NCBI GenBank assembly: GCA_035532215.1
Contig: DATKRK010000228.1
Coordinates: 1-25,404, forward strand
Reading direction: 5' to 3'
Source of the DNA: JAICIG01 sp035532215
GTDB lineage: Bacteria; Planctomycetota; Planctomycetia; Pirellulales; JAICIG01
DNA: 25,404 bases
This document shows, in pieces, positions 1 to 8,682 of the stretch. Every line of letters starts with the position of its first letter. The first letter of the stretch is position 1. The notes beneath the pieces were generated by a model. The model did not search any database, was not told where the DNA came from, and saw only the letters and a list, made by a program, of their open reading frames with translations. A program made the translations under genes and the position numbers.

Positions 1-6
1 CGTACT

Positions 7-55
7 CCCGGGCGCCCTCGCCCGAAAAAATGGAGCCCCGGGCGCCCTCGCCCGG
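7..55. repeat. Two units of the 30-nt-period GC-rich repeat (family A)
   Basis: The core GGCGCCCTCG occurs at 11-20 and 41-50, exactly 30 nt apart. Each lies in a CGGGCGCCCTCGCCCG context, whose reverse complement contains the small hairpin GGGCG-AGGG-CGCCC. The same core and spacing recur at 13137-13218, 22604-22693 and 23852-23992. It sits just upstream of the SPFH remnant. The array may extend left of the window edge. Confidence 0.75.
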
Positions 56-73
56 CCAACAAGGAACGCCGCC

Positions 74-463
74 ATGTGCGCCCTGGAAGTCCTCGAATAC
101 TTCGACGAATCGAACCGCTCGCTGGTCGAGCGAATTCCGCCTGGCGGCTCGGCCGCCATCAAGCTGGGCGCCCAATTGATCGTGCAGGAAAACCAGGAGG
201 CGATCTTCTTTCGCGACGGCCAGGCGCTCGACGCCTTCGGGCCGGGGCGCCACACGCTGACCACGCTGAACGTGCCGCTTGGGCATCAGCCGCGTGCTGA
301 CCGCCGTCGCCTGGCAGGCCGACAAAGCCGAGGAAAAGCTGTTGAACAAAGACGAGTATTGAACAGTAGGCAGGCATTCCTGCCTGTCTTCGAGCGGACG
401 GGATTTAGCCACGGATCGAACACGGATCGAACACGGATAAGAAATCGAGAAGCGCGAGTTTGA
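74..463 (+). pseudogene. SPFH-domain protein, N-terminal fragment (gene remnant)
   Basis: Residues 1 to about 69 read like the start of bacterial SPFH-domain (YdjI / virion-core-like) proteins. The clearest parts are the stretches LGAQLIVQENQEAIFFRDG and GPGRHTLTTLN, which in that family lead into the SPFH core. After TLNVPL (about base 280) the similarity stops. This frame continues as arginine-rich sequence to a stop at 461-463. The next frame instead gives a plausible protein tail, GISRVLTAVAWQADKAEE and on, ending with NKDEY and a stop at 360-362. A full family member is several hundred residues, so most of the SPFH domain is missing. I read this as an internal deletion with a frame change that leaves a non-functional remnant. 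An ordinary frameshift would not explain the missing domain. A weak GGA lies upstream of the ATG at 74. The family call for the first 70 residues is fairly secure. The identity of the tail is unknown. Confidence 0.65.
368..389. repeat. Short hairpin after SPFH remnant
   Basis: CAGGCA (371-376), loop TTCC, TGCCTG (381-386), extended outward to a 9-bp stem with one G-T pair. It lies just past the stop at 362. There is no T-run, so it is not a convincing intrinsic terminator. Confidence 0.5.
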
Positions 464-538
464 ACTCCCCTTTCGTCCAGCCGAAGGCGAAATTCGATCT
501 GGTTTTATCCGTGCGCGATCGGTGCTTCATCCGTGGCT
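407..538. repeat. Inverted pair of CACGGAT-type words
   Basis: AGCCACGGAT at 407-416 is followed by two further CACGGAT-like words (to about 440). The exact inverted copy ATCCGTGGCT lies at 529-538 with another ATCCGTG at 508-514. The arms are about 110 bp apart. This looks like a degenerate intergenic repeat. No function can be read from it. Confidence 0.5.
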
Positions 539-576
539 CTCTCTGCCCGTTTCGGCATGCACGCCTGGGGCTTCGC

Positions 577-713
577 CTAGCCCGGATTATTCACAGCCTG
601 GCTATTACTTGACAAAGCGCTCGATACCAACCCGAAGCGCCAGCGAGGTAAGTGCTTTGCTCCACCTCGCTTGCGCTTCGGGTTAGTGTGGGCTGATGAA
701 TAATCCGGGCTAG
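577..713. mobile_element. 129-bp palindromic MITE-like element (581-709) with CTAG duplication
   Basis: Terminal inverted repeats CCCGGATTATTCA (581-593) and TGAATAATCCGGG (697-709) are perfect over 13 bp. Inside them is a second inverted repeat, 629-649 against 664-684, complementary at 20 of 21 positions. CTAG flanks the element on both sides (577-580 and 710-713). The outer flanks, 564-580 joined to 714-721, match the reverse complement of 24894-24918 base for base with a single CTAG. The element therefore appears to have inserted into a copy of the 24847 repeat and duplicated a 4-bp CTAG target. It has no coding capacity, so any transposase must act in trans. CTAG fits the YTAR target preference known for some IS5-family elements, but which transposase is involved is only inference. 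Confidence 0.75.
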
Positions 714-780
714 GCTCAGCCGGCAGCCACCCTGCTTTCTGGCATTTCGTCAAAACGTTGCGGATACGCCTGGATTGGCA

Positions 781-2622
781 CTAATTCTGCGGCGCCGCCA
801 TGTCGAATACGTAAATCGTATGCCCGAGCACTGCTTTGGGCTGTCGCTTGCGATAGGCCGCAAACGTGTCGGGGTCTTCGGGCCAATAACGCGGATCGCC
901 GTTGATGATGTACATCCGGCCCCAGAGCAGATTGGCGCTGATCGCCGCCCAGCGGCCGGGCGGCTGGGCCCCGAGCGGCCGGTAGCGGACGCCGTAAACT
1001 TCAGGCGGCACCCGGCCAAAATAGGCCAGGTCGAGCGACTCGATGCCTTCGCGCTCCTGAAAGCGGCGCAGTGCAATCAGGTCCTGGCCCCAGTCGAGAT
1101 TCGAGTCGAGCAGATAGTAGTGGCCGTGGTTCGGCCCGCCGCTGGCCCAATTGAACCAGGCCAGGTAATCGGGCCAAATCGAAAGATTCGCCGCCAGCAG
1201 GCACGCCAAGCCCACGCCGACAGTCCGCAGGATGCGGCTTTGCCGCACGGCGGTCTTCCAGGCCGACGGCGCCGCCAGCCGGGCGATCCAGATGGCCGTC
1301 ATCGGCTCCAGAAACAGCACGTAGCGCATGCCGATGTTCTTGTGCCGCGCCAGCGAGAAGAAGCAGAACAGCGCCGCCGCCGTACCGAGCAGCAACAGCT
1401 CTCGCCGGCGAAGCGGCCCGCCCCAGCAACCGGCCAGCGCGGCGAGCAGCAACACCGGCAAGGGCGTCTTCACCAGCCAGCCGACCAGGTAGTAGTAATA
1501 AAAGCCTTGCTCGTTGAACTCGCCCAGCAGATAGGCCGTGTAGCCCCCTTCGGCCCATTGAGCGTCGATGCTCAGGAAGAAGTATCGCGGCAGCGGGATG
1601 GGCAGCCAGCCGGGCAATTGTTGTTGAACTGCCTGCAATTGCCGGCTGGCGAGTTCGTAGTCGCCCAGCCGCACGAACGAACCGCCGCCGAGATAAGCCA
1701 GATTGATGACGACGACCGCCAGCGCGCAGGCCGCCAACAGCGCGAGCCAGGTTCTTTTCCAGTCGGCGAAATTGAAATCGTCCGCCTCCGCCGCATTCGG
1801 CCGGGGTCGAAATCGCGCGGCAAGTTGCAGCAGCGCGAGCAAACTTGGAAAAATCCCCAACAGCAACAGGCCCGTCAGCTTCGCGAGTGCCGCGAGTCCC
1901 AACGCCAGGCCCAGAATCAGCGTACTCTTCGCAGCGGGCCGGCGCAGCAAGCGATCGAATGCCCACAGCGAGCCGACAATCGCGGCGGTGAGATAAATAT
2001 CGGGCGTAATCAGCGGCCCGTGCGCCAACAGGTTCGGCGACAAGCAGCACAGCGCCGCCGCGACCAGCCCGCCGAGCGGCCCGTACAGGCTGCGGGCGTA
2101 CCCGTAGGCCAATCCACACGTCGTCAGCAGCACGGCCAGCGAGACGAGCCGGCCAAGCAGAAAGTAATCGTGATAGCGGCCTCGGTTTTCCGGCGGGATG
2201 CCGGGCGCCAGGGCGTTCTCTCGCAAGAACTGGCCGCCCGCTTGCCAGGAACTGGAATAGCCGGCGACCGGCGCCGGATCGAACTGGGCCGAGGTCGCCA
2301 ACAGCGGCAACGCCGCCATGACGCTCGGCAGCAAGGGAGTCGTGACGCCCAGATGCGCATCGCCCGTCTTGAGCGTGGCCAGCCCTAACGGCAACCCTGG
2401 GAACTCGTCGACCGTCACCGACTTTTGCGCCGCGGAACCGGCCGCCAAGGCGAAAGCGGCGAACAAGAGCAAGGCCAAGAGTTGCTTGCCGCGGCGGACG
2501 AGAATACTCGGCGCTCGGCACTCGGAAGTCGGAGAAGGCCGCGGTTCCTTCACCGCACGGCGTGGATTGCGTTCCTCGCTTTTACCGGGGGGCTGACGCC
2601 CCCCGCTCGCCGACTTTGCCAC
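781..2622 (-). CDS. GT39/PMT-type membrane glycosyltransferase
   Basis: A 613-residue polytopic membrane protein of the GT-C (ArnT/PMT-like) type, which transfers sugars from lipid-linked donors on the outer face of the membrane. A hydrophobic segment at about 47-64 is followed by the acidic pair VTVDEFP (D72, E73), in the place of the catalytic acidic residue of the first loop in this fold. Around eight to ten more hydrophobic segments follow. The C-terminal soluble part has SNLDWGQDL and NGDPRYWPED. The only start consistent with the frame is GTG at 2622, with GGGGAG upstream. The first ~40 residues (GGRQPPGKSEERNPRR, then SPTSECR) look repeat-derived and lie before the first membrane segment, so the true family start may be lost or later. 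It begins 24 bases after the stop of the NagB/PIG-L fusion and is probably co-transcribed with it. The acceptor is unknown. Confidence 0.8.
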   Translation of the reverse strand: MAKSASGGRQPPGKSEERNPRRAVKEPRPSPTSECRAPSILVRRGKQLLALLLFAAFALAAGSAAQKSVTVDEFPGLPLGLATLKTGDAHLGVTTPLLPSVMAALPLLATSAQFDPAPVAGYSSSWQAGGQFLRENALAPGIPPENRGRYHDYFLLGRLVSLAVLLTTCGLAYGYARSLYGPLGGLVAAALCCLSPNLLAHGPLITPDIYLTAAIVGSLWAFDRLLRRPAAKSTLILGLALGLAALAKLTGLLLLGIFPSLLALLQLAARFRPRPNAAEADDFNFADWKRTWLALLAACALAVVVINLAYLGGGSFVRLGDYELASRQLQAVQQQLPGWLPIPLPRYFFLSIDAQWAEGGYTAYLLGEFNEQGFYYYYLVGWLVKTPLPVLLLAALAGCWGGPLRRRELLLLGTAAALFCFFSLARHKNIGMRYVLFLEPMTAIWIARLAAPSAWKTAVRQSRILRTVGVGLACLLAANLSIWPDYLAWFNWASGGPNHGHYYLLDSNLDWGQDLIALRRFQEREGIESLDLAYFGRVPPEVYGVRYRPLGAQPPGRWAAISANLLWGRMYIINGDPRYWPEDPDTFAAYRKRQPKAVLGHTIYVFDMAAPQN

Positions 2623-2646
2623 ATTCCACTCTCCCCGTCGCCAACT

Positions 2647-4557
2647 TTAGATCGCTTCCCCGTTCCAGCGCACGAAACCTTCCATGGCGTAATACTCGGG
2701 CAGGCCGAGCCGGTTGTACGTGTCGGCCGTGTTGCGGTTGCGATCCTCGGCCCGTTGCCAGAACTCGCGCGAGTCGGAGCCCGGAAACAGCGCCTTATCC
2801 TTCTGCGATTCGTGCATGAAGATCGCGTTGCGCTTGCGCATCAGATCCTGCGGGCTCAAGGGCACGGCGATTTCGATTTCGTGCGGCGCCCATTCCTGCC
2901 AGGCGCCGCGATACAACAGCGCCTCCGGCCGGCTGCCCTGGGCCGCCTCGATCTCCTTCAGCGCCCGGAAAATCGCCTCGGCGCAGACGCGGTGCGTGCC
3001 GTGCGGATCGGAAAGGTCGCCGGCCACGTAAATCTGCTGCGGGGCGACGCGCTCGATCAGTTCGCGAATGATCCGCACGTCGTCGTTGCCCACCGGGTTC
3101 TTGGCGATCGTGCCCGTGCGATAAAAAGGCAGATCGAGAAAGTGCAGGTGCTCCTCGCGGCAACCGGCGACGATGGCGCCCGCCTTGGCCTCGCTCCAGC
3201 GAATCAAAGCTTTGATGGCTAACACCGTGTCGCTGTCGGGCTCGCCCGACGCCTTTTTGCCCAGCGACTGCAAAACCTGCCGCTCGACTTCCAGCGATTT
3301 TTCCTGGTCGATGCCGAACAGACGGTTGAACTCGGCCACCAGGTCGGCCACGCGCTGCGCGTCGTGGTCGAAGACGGCGATGTTACCGCTAGTCATGTAG
3401 GCCACGTGAACTTCGTGCTGATCTTCGACCAGGCGGATCAGCGTGCCGCCCATGCTGATGACGTCGTCGTCCGGGTGCGGGCTGAAGCAAATCACGCGCT
3501 TCGGCTCGCGCCCGCCGGGATGATACTCGATCGTGTCCATCATCCAGCGGAACACGCGATGGGCCACTTTCTGCGCGGGGCCATGATGCCGCAGCAGTTG
3601 GTGCAGGTTGTGCTCGCGCAGATCCTGGTCGTCGAGCTTCAACAGCGCCTTGCCCGTCTTGTCGGAGAGCCAGAGCACGGCCTGCTTGATCAAGGCGTCG
3701 GTCCATTCGACGTTGCCCAACACCCAGGGCGTGGCCGCGCCGGTCAACTGGCTGGCCGCGGCTTCGTCGAGCAGTACGGCCGCCGCCGGATGCTCGCGCA
3801 GAAAGCTGGCCGGCACGCGATCGCTCACCCGGCCTTCCGCCGTTTCGCGGATGATCGCCGCTTTGTGTTCGCCCAGGGCGATCAGGATGATTTTGCGGGC
3901 GTCGAAGATCGTCGCTAGGCCCATCGTGATGGCGTGCTGCGGCACGTTCTCTTCGCTGAAGAAATCGCTGGCCGCGTCGCGCCGCGTGATCGGGTCGAGC
4001 GTGGCCAGCCGCGTGCGGCTGTGGCGCATGCTGAACGGCTCGTTGAAGCCGATGTGCCCGTTGCGGCCGATGCCCAACAGCAGCACGTCGATGCCGCCCG
4101 CGCGTTCGATCGCGGCTTCGTAGCGGCGGCAGTAGTCTTCCAGGTCGTCGGCCGGCACGGTCCCGTCAGGGATGTGAATCTGGCTTCGCGGGATGTTCAC
4201 CTGGTCGAAGAAGTGCTCGAACATCCAGCGGTGGTAGCTTTGCAACTGGTCGGGCTGCAGGCCGTAGTATTCGTCGAGATTGAACGTGACCACGCCCGAG
4301 AAATCGAGCCCTTCCTCGCGGTGCATGCGGATCAGCTCGCGATAGACGCCCATCGGCGTCGAGCCGGTCGGCAAGCCCAGCACGGCGTTCTGGCCGAAGG
4401 CGTTGCGCTCGCGAATCACGCTGGCGATCGAATCGGCCACGTGCCGGGCCAGTTCGCGGTTGGAATCGAAGACGTAGCAGGGAATTTCGGTCCCCGGCAC
4501 GCGGCGGGCCGGCGGGGCGGCGGTCGCGGCGGGGTTGGTTCGCACGGTAGACGACAT
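2647..4557 (-). CDS. nagB: Glucosamine-6-phosphate deaminase fused to PIG-L/LmbE deacetylase
   Basis: A 636-residue two-domain protein. The N-terminal half is NagB-like (GlcN6P to Fru6P plus ammonia). GLPTGSTP is at 61-68, NLDEYYGL at 93-100 (catalytic-type D95), and GIGRNGHIGFNEP at 162-174 with H168 and E173. The C-terminal half, from about 354, is a PIG-L/LmbE zinc amidohydrolase with SPHPDDD (359-365) and DPHGTHR (517-523). Such enzymes remove N-acetyl groups from GlcNAc derivatives. The pairing suggests a deacetylate-then-deaminate route for amino sugars. This long NagB form is known in planctomycetes and Bacteroidetes. The residue matching E. coli NagB Asp141 is Asn166 here, so the classical ring-opening/proton-relay set is altered. 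From memory this position also departs from Asp in other long forms. A GT39 glycosyltransferase follows 24 bases downstream on the same strand. Confidence 0.9.
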   Translation of the reverse strand: MSSTVRTNPAATAAPPARRVPGTEIPCYVFDSNRELARHVADSIASVIRERNAFGQNAVLGLPTGSTPMGVYRELIRMHREEGLDFSGVVTFNLDEYYGLQPDQLQSYHRWMFEHFFDQVNIPRSQIHIPDGTVPADDLEDYCRRYEAAIERAGGIDVLLLGIGRNGHIGFNEPFSMRHSRTRLATLDPITRRDAASDFFSEENVPQHAITMGLATIFDARKIILIALGEHKAAIIRETAEGRVSDRVPASFLREHPAAAVLLDEAAASQLTGAATPWVLGNVEWTDALIKQAVLWLSDKTGKALLKLDDQDLREHNLHQLLRHHGPAQKVAHRVFRWMMDTIEYHPGGREPKRVICFSPHPDDDVISMGGTLIRLVEDQHEVHVAYMTSGNIAVFDHDAQRVADLVAEFNRLFGIDQEKSLEVERQVLQSLGKKASGEPDSDTVLAIKALIRWSEAKAGAIVAGCREEHLHFLDLPFYRTGTIAKNPVGNDDVRIIRELIERVAPQQIYVAGDLSDPHGTHRVCAEAIFRALKEIEAAQGSRPEALLYRGAWQEWAPHEIEIAVPLSPQDLMRKRNAIFMHESQKDKALFPGSDSREFWQRAEDRNRNTADTYNRLGLPEYYAMEGFVRWNGEAI

Positions 4558-4706
4558 ACGGGCGGTTCGAGGTCGCGGATTCGAATGGACGGTCGAGAAG
4601 TCTAGAACCTGTCAGTATGCCCGATTTCGGCTGCGAATGCTATTGGCTGTCGCCTTGCAATGCAGTCAGGGGCGTAAGTAGACATTCGCTGCAAAAGCCT
4701 GTACGG

Positions 4707-4782
4707 CACGCCCTCGGTGGCGTGGTGTGAACGCGGGAATCGCGCCGATTCACGCTTCCTGGAACGCCGCGGAGGGCGTTCC
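4707..4782. repeat. Two tandem hairpins downstream of the kinase gene
   Basis: CACGCC (4707-4712) pairs with GGCGTG (4719-4724). GGAACGCC (4761-4768) pairs with GGCGTTCC (4775-4782) across a 6-base loop. Both lie in the ~250-base gap between the kinase stop (4807) and the NagB start (4557), in the place where the sigma/kinase transcript should end. There is no T-tract. The second resembles a dispersed GGAACGCC palindrome type common in planctomycete spacers. Confidence 0.5.
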
Positions 4783-4806
4783 CTACAGAATCAATCGCAC
4801 GAACCC

Positions 4807-7176
4807 CTACTTACGCAACGCGGCCAGCGCGCGCCGTTCGAACTCCGCCAGCCGCTCGCTTGCTGCCAGCGGCGTTCCGCGTATTCGTTCGTAAGCTTCG
4901 CGGTAGAGCAACCAACACTCGATAAAATCGAACCAAGGAATCGAAAGCTGCACGGGAGCGTCCTCCCGCAACGCCGAAGTCCATTCGTCCAGCGCCTGGC
5001 CCGCCTCGGCCAAGGTCCGCTCGGCCTCGGCCATCTGGCCCGACGCGTGGCGAGCCATCGCCAGCACGGGCAAGACGATGCGCGTGGGCGGAAAGCGGAA
5101 CTCGGATTCGACGACCTGCTTCAGACGCTCGAGGGCCCGCTCGATTTCACCCGCTCGGTAGTGGGCCAGCCCTGCGGCGTACCAGAGCAACTCCGGCGGA
5201 AAACGGCCAGGCGGCCCGAAGTCGCGGCCCCCTTCGGGCGGCCCGCCCGGCGGCGGGCGATCGTGCGAAGCAAAAGAAAACGCGGGCGGCGGCCCCGGAG
5301 ACGGGGCCTGATTCTTCTCCCCAGGCTGCCGACGTTCCAATAACTGCTCGACGCGCTCGGCCAGCGTCCGAGCTTCGTCTCGCGGCAGCGGACGAACGGC
5401 CAGGCTGCGAATGACCAGGCTGACAAAGGCCGGATCCTCGCTCTGATCGAGTTGCTCGCGAAGCGTAGCGCAGGCCAGGCGATAGGCGTTCTCTTCGCCC
5501 GCGTACGCGCACAACTGCGGCACGCCCCACCAGCCGGGATTGTTCGCCGGCGCGTCGAGTTCGAGCGCCTTGGCGTAATCGGCCGCGGCCGCCCGCCACG
5601 CGCCCAGACGGACGTACAACGAACCGCGTCCCGCCCAGGTCAAATAGTGGTCGGGCTGCAACTGCGTGGCCTTGGTGTATTGCGACCACGCCAAGGTCCA
5701 TCGCTGTTCGTTCGCATTGGCCCGCGCGCTGTCCAGCAGCACGTTTGCTTCCTTCAGCCGACTGGCGAACGCGACGGCGTCTTGCCGCAGACTTTCGGCC
5801 TCGGCGTAGGCCCGCGTGGCGCGAACGGCTTGCCAAACGCTCACGCTCGTGCCCGTCACGAGCGCCAACAACACGAGCGCCGCGGCGACGAACGTCACGC
5901 GGTTCCGCTGTGCGAACTTTTGGATCCGATACCAGGCCGACGGCGGCCGGGCGATCACCGGTTGCTGCTCGAGATAGCGCCGCACGTCGCGGGCCAGGTC
6001 GGCCGCAGTCTCGTATCGCCGCCGCCGGTCCTTCTCGAGCGCCTTCATCACGATCCAGTCCAACTCGCCTCGCAAAGCGGTCGCCGACCAGCGCGGTCCG
6101 AGCTGCCGGCCGGCCGCCGGCGTCGTGACTTTGGGCGAGAGGGTCGAAAGCCGGTCGCTCGGCCGCGGCGGCTCCTCCTCGCGAATGATTCGCCGCAATT
6201 CGTCGAAGCTGGCGGTGCGCAGCCGCCGCTCGTCGAAAGGAGTCGTGCCGGTCAACAACTCGTAGAGCAGCACCCCGAGCGAGTAGATGTCGCTGCGCGT
6301 GTCGACGTCGAGCCCGCTCATCTCGGCCTGTTCGGGGCTCATGTACATCGGCGTGCCGATCATCTGGGCGAACCGCGTGTAGACGGTTTTGTCGGTCAGC
6401 GGATCGCCAACGGCCTTGGCCACGCCGAAATCGATCACCTTGACGACGGGCGTCGCGTCGTGCAGCGTGACCATCACGTTCGAAGGCTTCAGGTCGCGAT
6501 GAATCACGCCCTTGTGGTGCGCGTGCTGCACGGCCTGGCAGACGTCGAAAAACAGCTCCAGCCGCTGGCCGGTCGAAAGCCGCTGTCGCTCGCAGAATTC
6601 GGTGACCGGCGCGCCGTGCACCAGTTCCATCACGAAATATGGCTGGCCCGCGGCGGTCGCGCCGGCGTCGAAGACTCGGGCGATGTTCGGGTGATCCATC
6701 ATCGCCAGCGCTTGCCGCTCGGCTTCGAAGCGGGCGATCACTTCGCGCGAGGCCATTTCCGGCTTCAGCAACTTCAGCGCAACCCGGCGGCGGACGGGCT
6801 GCTGCTGTTGGGCGACATAAACCAGGCCGAATCCGCCTTCGCCGATCAACTCCATCAGCCGATAGCGGCCGATCCATTCGCCGCTGCGATCGGCGGGCGG
6901 CGCCGAGACGGCCGGCGCCGCCAATCGCCCGCGATCCAAGTCGAGCGTTCGATCGACCGCGGCGCCCAATTGCCGGACGAGGCGATTGCACGGTTCGGGC
7001 GGCGAGTCGAGCACGTTGGTCGCTCGTCCGTGCGCGACGAGCAGCGCGTCGACGGCCTGCCGCAGCGACGCGTCGTCTGCGCAGGCTTCGGCGAGATACG
7101 CCTCTCGCTCGGCGGCCGCATCGAATTCCAACACGCCCAGAAAGATCGCCTTTTCACGTCCGGCGGGCATCGCCAC
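4807..7176 (-). CDS. Transmembrane Ser/Thr protein kinase with C-terminal TPR region
   Basis: A 789-residue Hanks-type kinase. The catalytic domain spans about 104-400: glycine loop GEGGFG (112-117), lysine in VALKLLK (K135), HRDLKPSN (from H226), DFG (249-251), and GTPMYMSPEQ in the activation segment. A membrane helix at about 427-446 (FVAAALVLLALVTG) separates it from an outside part rich in alanine/leucine helices, with TPR-like spacing around 490-560 and again after 660. A proline/glycine-rich linker (about 605-650) sits between the two helical blocks. The first ~100 residues form an acidic helical segment. The start is GTG at 7176, or ATG at 7170. It lies 21 bases after the ECF sigma gene, a sigma-kinase pairing frequent in planctomycetes, where the kinase is thought to signal with the sigma factor. 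The target is unknown. Confidence 0.92.
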   Translation of the reverse strand: MAMPAGREKAIFLGVLEFDAAAEREAYLAEACADDASLRQAVDALLVAHGRATNVLDSPPEPCNRLVRQLGAAVDRTLDLDRGRLAAPAVSAPPADRSGEWIGRYRLMELIGEGGFGLVYVAQQQQPVRRRVALKLLKPEMASREVIARFEAERQALAMMDHPNIARVFDAGATAAGQPYFVMELVHGAPVTEFCERQRLSTGQRLELFFDVCQAVQHAHHKGVIHRDLKPSNVMVTLHDATPVVKVIDFGVAKAVGDPLTDKTVYTRFAQMIGTPMYMSPEQAEMSGLDVDTRSDIYSLGVLLYELLTGTTPFDERRLRTASFDELRRIIREEEPPRPSDRLSTLSPKVTTPAAGRQLGPRWSATALRGELDWIVMKALEKDRRRRYETAADLARDVRRYLEQQPVIARPPSAWYRIQKFAQRNRVTFVAAALVLLALVTGTSVSVWQAVRATRAYAEAESLRQDAVAFASRLKEANVLLDSARANANEQRWTLAWSQYTKATQLQPDHYLTWAGRGSLYVRLGAWRAAAADYAKALELDAPANNPGWWGVPQLCAYAGEENAYRLACATLREQLDQSEDPAFVSLVIRSLAVRPLPRDEARTLAERVEQLLERRQPGEKNQAPSPGPPPAFSFASHDRPPPGGPPEGGRDFGPPGRFPPELLWYAAGLAHYRAGEIERALERLKQVVESEFRFPPTRIVLPVLAMARHASGQMAEAERTLAEAGQALDEWTSALREDAPVQLSIPWFDFIECWLLYREAYERIRGTPLAASERLAEFERRALAALRK

Positions 7177-7197
7177 TCGCAGTTCCGACGCGTTGCG

Positions 7198-7803
7198 TCA
7201 TTCCCTTTCGATCTCGCGCCCGAGCCAGGCGCGGGCGTAGCTCCAGTGCCGTTTTGCCGTTCGCGGCGAGACGCCCAACGCAGCCGCGGCTTCCTCGACG
7301 CTCAGCCCGCCGAAGTAGCGGAGCATGACCAGCTTGAAGGCCGCGGGGTCTTCGGCTTCGAGCTTCTGCAAGGCTTCGTCCAGGGCCAACAGCGTAGCGG
7401 ACGACGCGGCGTTTTCCTGGGCCAGGTCTTCCGAGAATTCAACGCGGACCTGGCCGCCGCCCCGCTTCAGACTTGCTTTGCGTCGCGCCGCTTCGACCAA
7501 AATCCGGCGCATGGCCTCGGCGGCCGCGGCGTAGAAATGCCCCCGACCTTCCCAGCGGCCGGCGCCGTCGCCGACCAGCCGCAAGTAGGCTTCGTGGACC
7601 AAGGCCGTCGGCTGCAACGTGTGCTCGGGCGATTCTCGGGCCAGTTTCCGCGCGGCGATGCGGCGCAATTCGTCGTAAACGAGGGGCAGCAACTGATCCG
7701 AGGCGAGCGGCTCGCCTCGCTCGAGCGCTTCGAGCGCCACGGTCACCGGCCCGCTTGTCATCTCGCGCCGAGATCGGCCAATCGCGTCGTTCATACGCTC
7801 CAT
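7198..7803 (-). CDS. ECF-type RNA polymerase sigma factor (planctomycete ECF-like family)
   Basis: About 201 residues. The region-2 part holds LLPLVYDELRRIAARKL and LVHEAYLRL, followed by FYAAAAEAMRRILVEAAR. The region-4 helix-turn-helix is GGLSVEEAAAALGVSPRTAKRHW near the C-terminus. These match the sigma-70-like family typical of planctomycetes and Acidobacteria (TIGR02999 type). No anti-sigma gene is adjacent. The kinase 21 bases downstream is the likely partner. The start could be ATG 7803 or ATG 7794, because GGAG lies only 3 bases before the second and no clear site precedes the first. It is divergent from the YjbQ gene across 215 bases with no obvious promoter motif. Confidence 0.92.
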   Translation of the reverse strand: MERMNDAIGRSRREMTSGPVTVALEALERGEPLASDQLLPLVYDELRRIAARKLARESPEHTLQPTALVHEAYLRLVGDGAGRWEGRGHFYAAAAEAMRRILVEAARRKASLKRGGGQVRVEFSEDLAQENAASSATLLALDEALQKLEAEDPAAFKLVMLRYFGGLSVEEAAAALGVSPRTAKRHWSYARAWLGREIERE

Positions 7804-8018
7804 TGTACGGACGCAATCAGGGGCGCATCAAGACAGTCCCCGCGGCAAGCCGCCTGTCCCTGGGCGACGCTCGCCTTTGGATGGCCCCCGAATCGCGGCG
7901 CCGTTGCGTCGGATCGTTTGCCGTCGCACAATGAACGGCGCCAACCCCGACGCGGCGAATTGCGCCCGGACGGCCGCCAAATCGCTTTCGGCCGAGTTTC
8001 GCCAAAGAAAAGGCAGCC

Positions 8019-8441
<423 letters not shown>

Positions 8442-8447
8442 GCCGTT

Positions 8448-8575
8448 GACAACGCTTGCGACAAAGTAGCAGGCACACTCCGTGTGCCGTCGCCAGTGCT
8501 GCAATGGCGCCCGACTACAGCGCCGGTTACGGCACACGGAGTGCGCCTACTACTTTGGTTTGCGGCTTCGCCGCC
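8448..8575. repeat. ~127-bp palindromic element, copy 1 (family B)
   Basis: It begins GACAACGCTTGCG and ends TTGCGGCTTCGCCGC. The arms 8463-8488 and 8531-8556 are complementary at 24 of 26 positions, centred on AAAGTAGnAGGC and CACTCCGTGTGCC words. A second copy with the same left and right boundary words and loop landmarks (GTCGCC, ATGGCG, CCGGTTAC) lies at 10647-10773. It has no coding capacity. The two copies bracket the frameshifted GNAT and glycosyltransferase genes in the same orientation. Confidence 0.8.
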
Positions 8576-8682
8576 GCGTTCGATCGGGCCTATCAGGTAA
8601 CGTTCGGAGATAAGGTCCGATGATGCGGATAAACTTGATATGGAACCAACTGCCCCGAGGGCAGCATCCATCGAGACTCGAA

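Larger units (their letters stand above)
363..780. other. Repeat-filled intergenic spacer
   Basis: No gene is supported in these ~420 bases. They hold a small hairpin at 368-389, an inverted pair of ACGGAT-type words (407-538), and the palindromic insertion at 577-713, all listed separately. The spacer separates the plus-strand SPFH remnant from the minus-strand glycosyltransferase, whose transcript ends here. No classical stem plus T-tract terminator was seen. Confidence 0.6.

Noticed and set aside
368..389. Hairpin as intrinsic terminator
   Set aside because: The stem is good but no T-tract follows on either strand.
775..2388. Long plus-strand open frame (537 codons) opposite the GT39 gene
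   Set aside because: The product is a Q/R-rich antisense shadow with no domain. The minus strand encodes a clear membrane enzyme.
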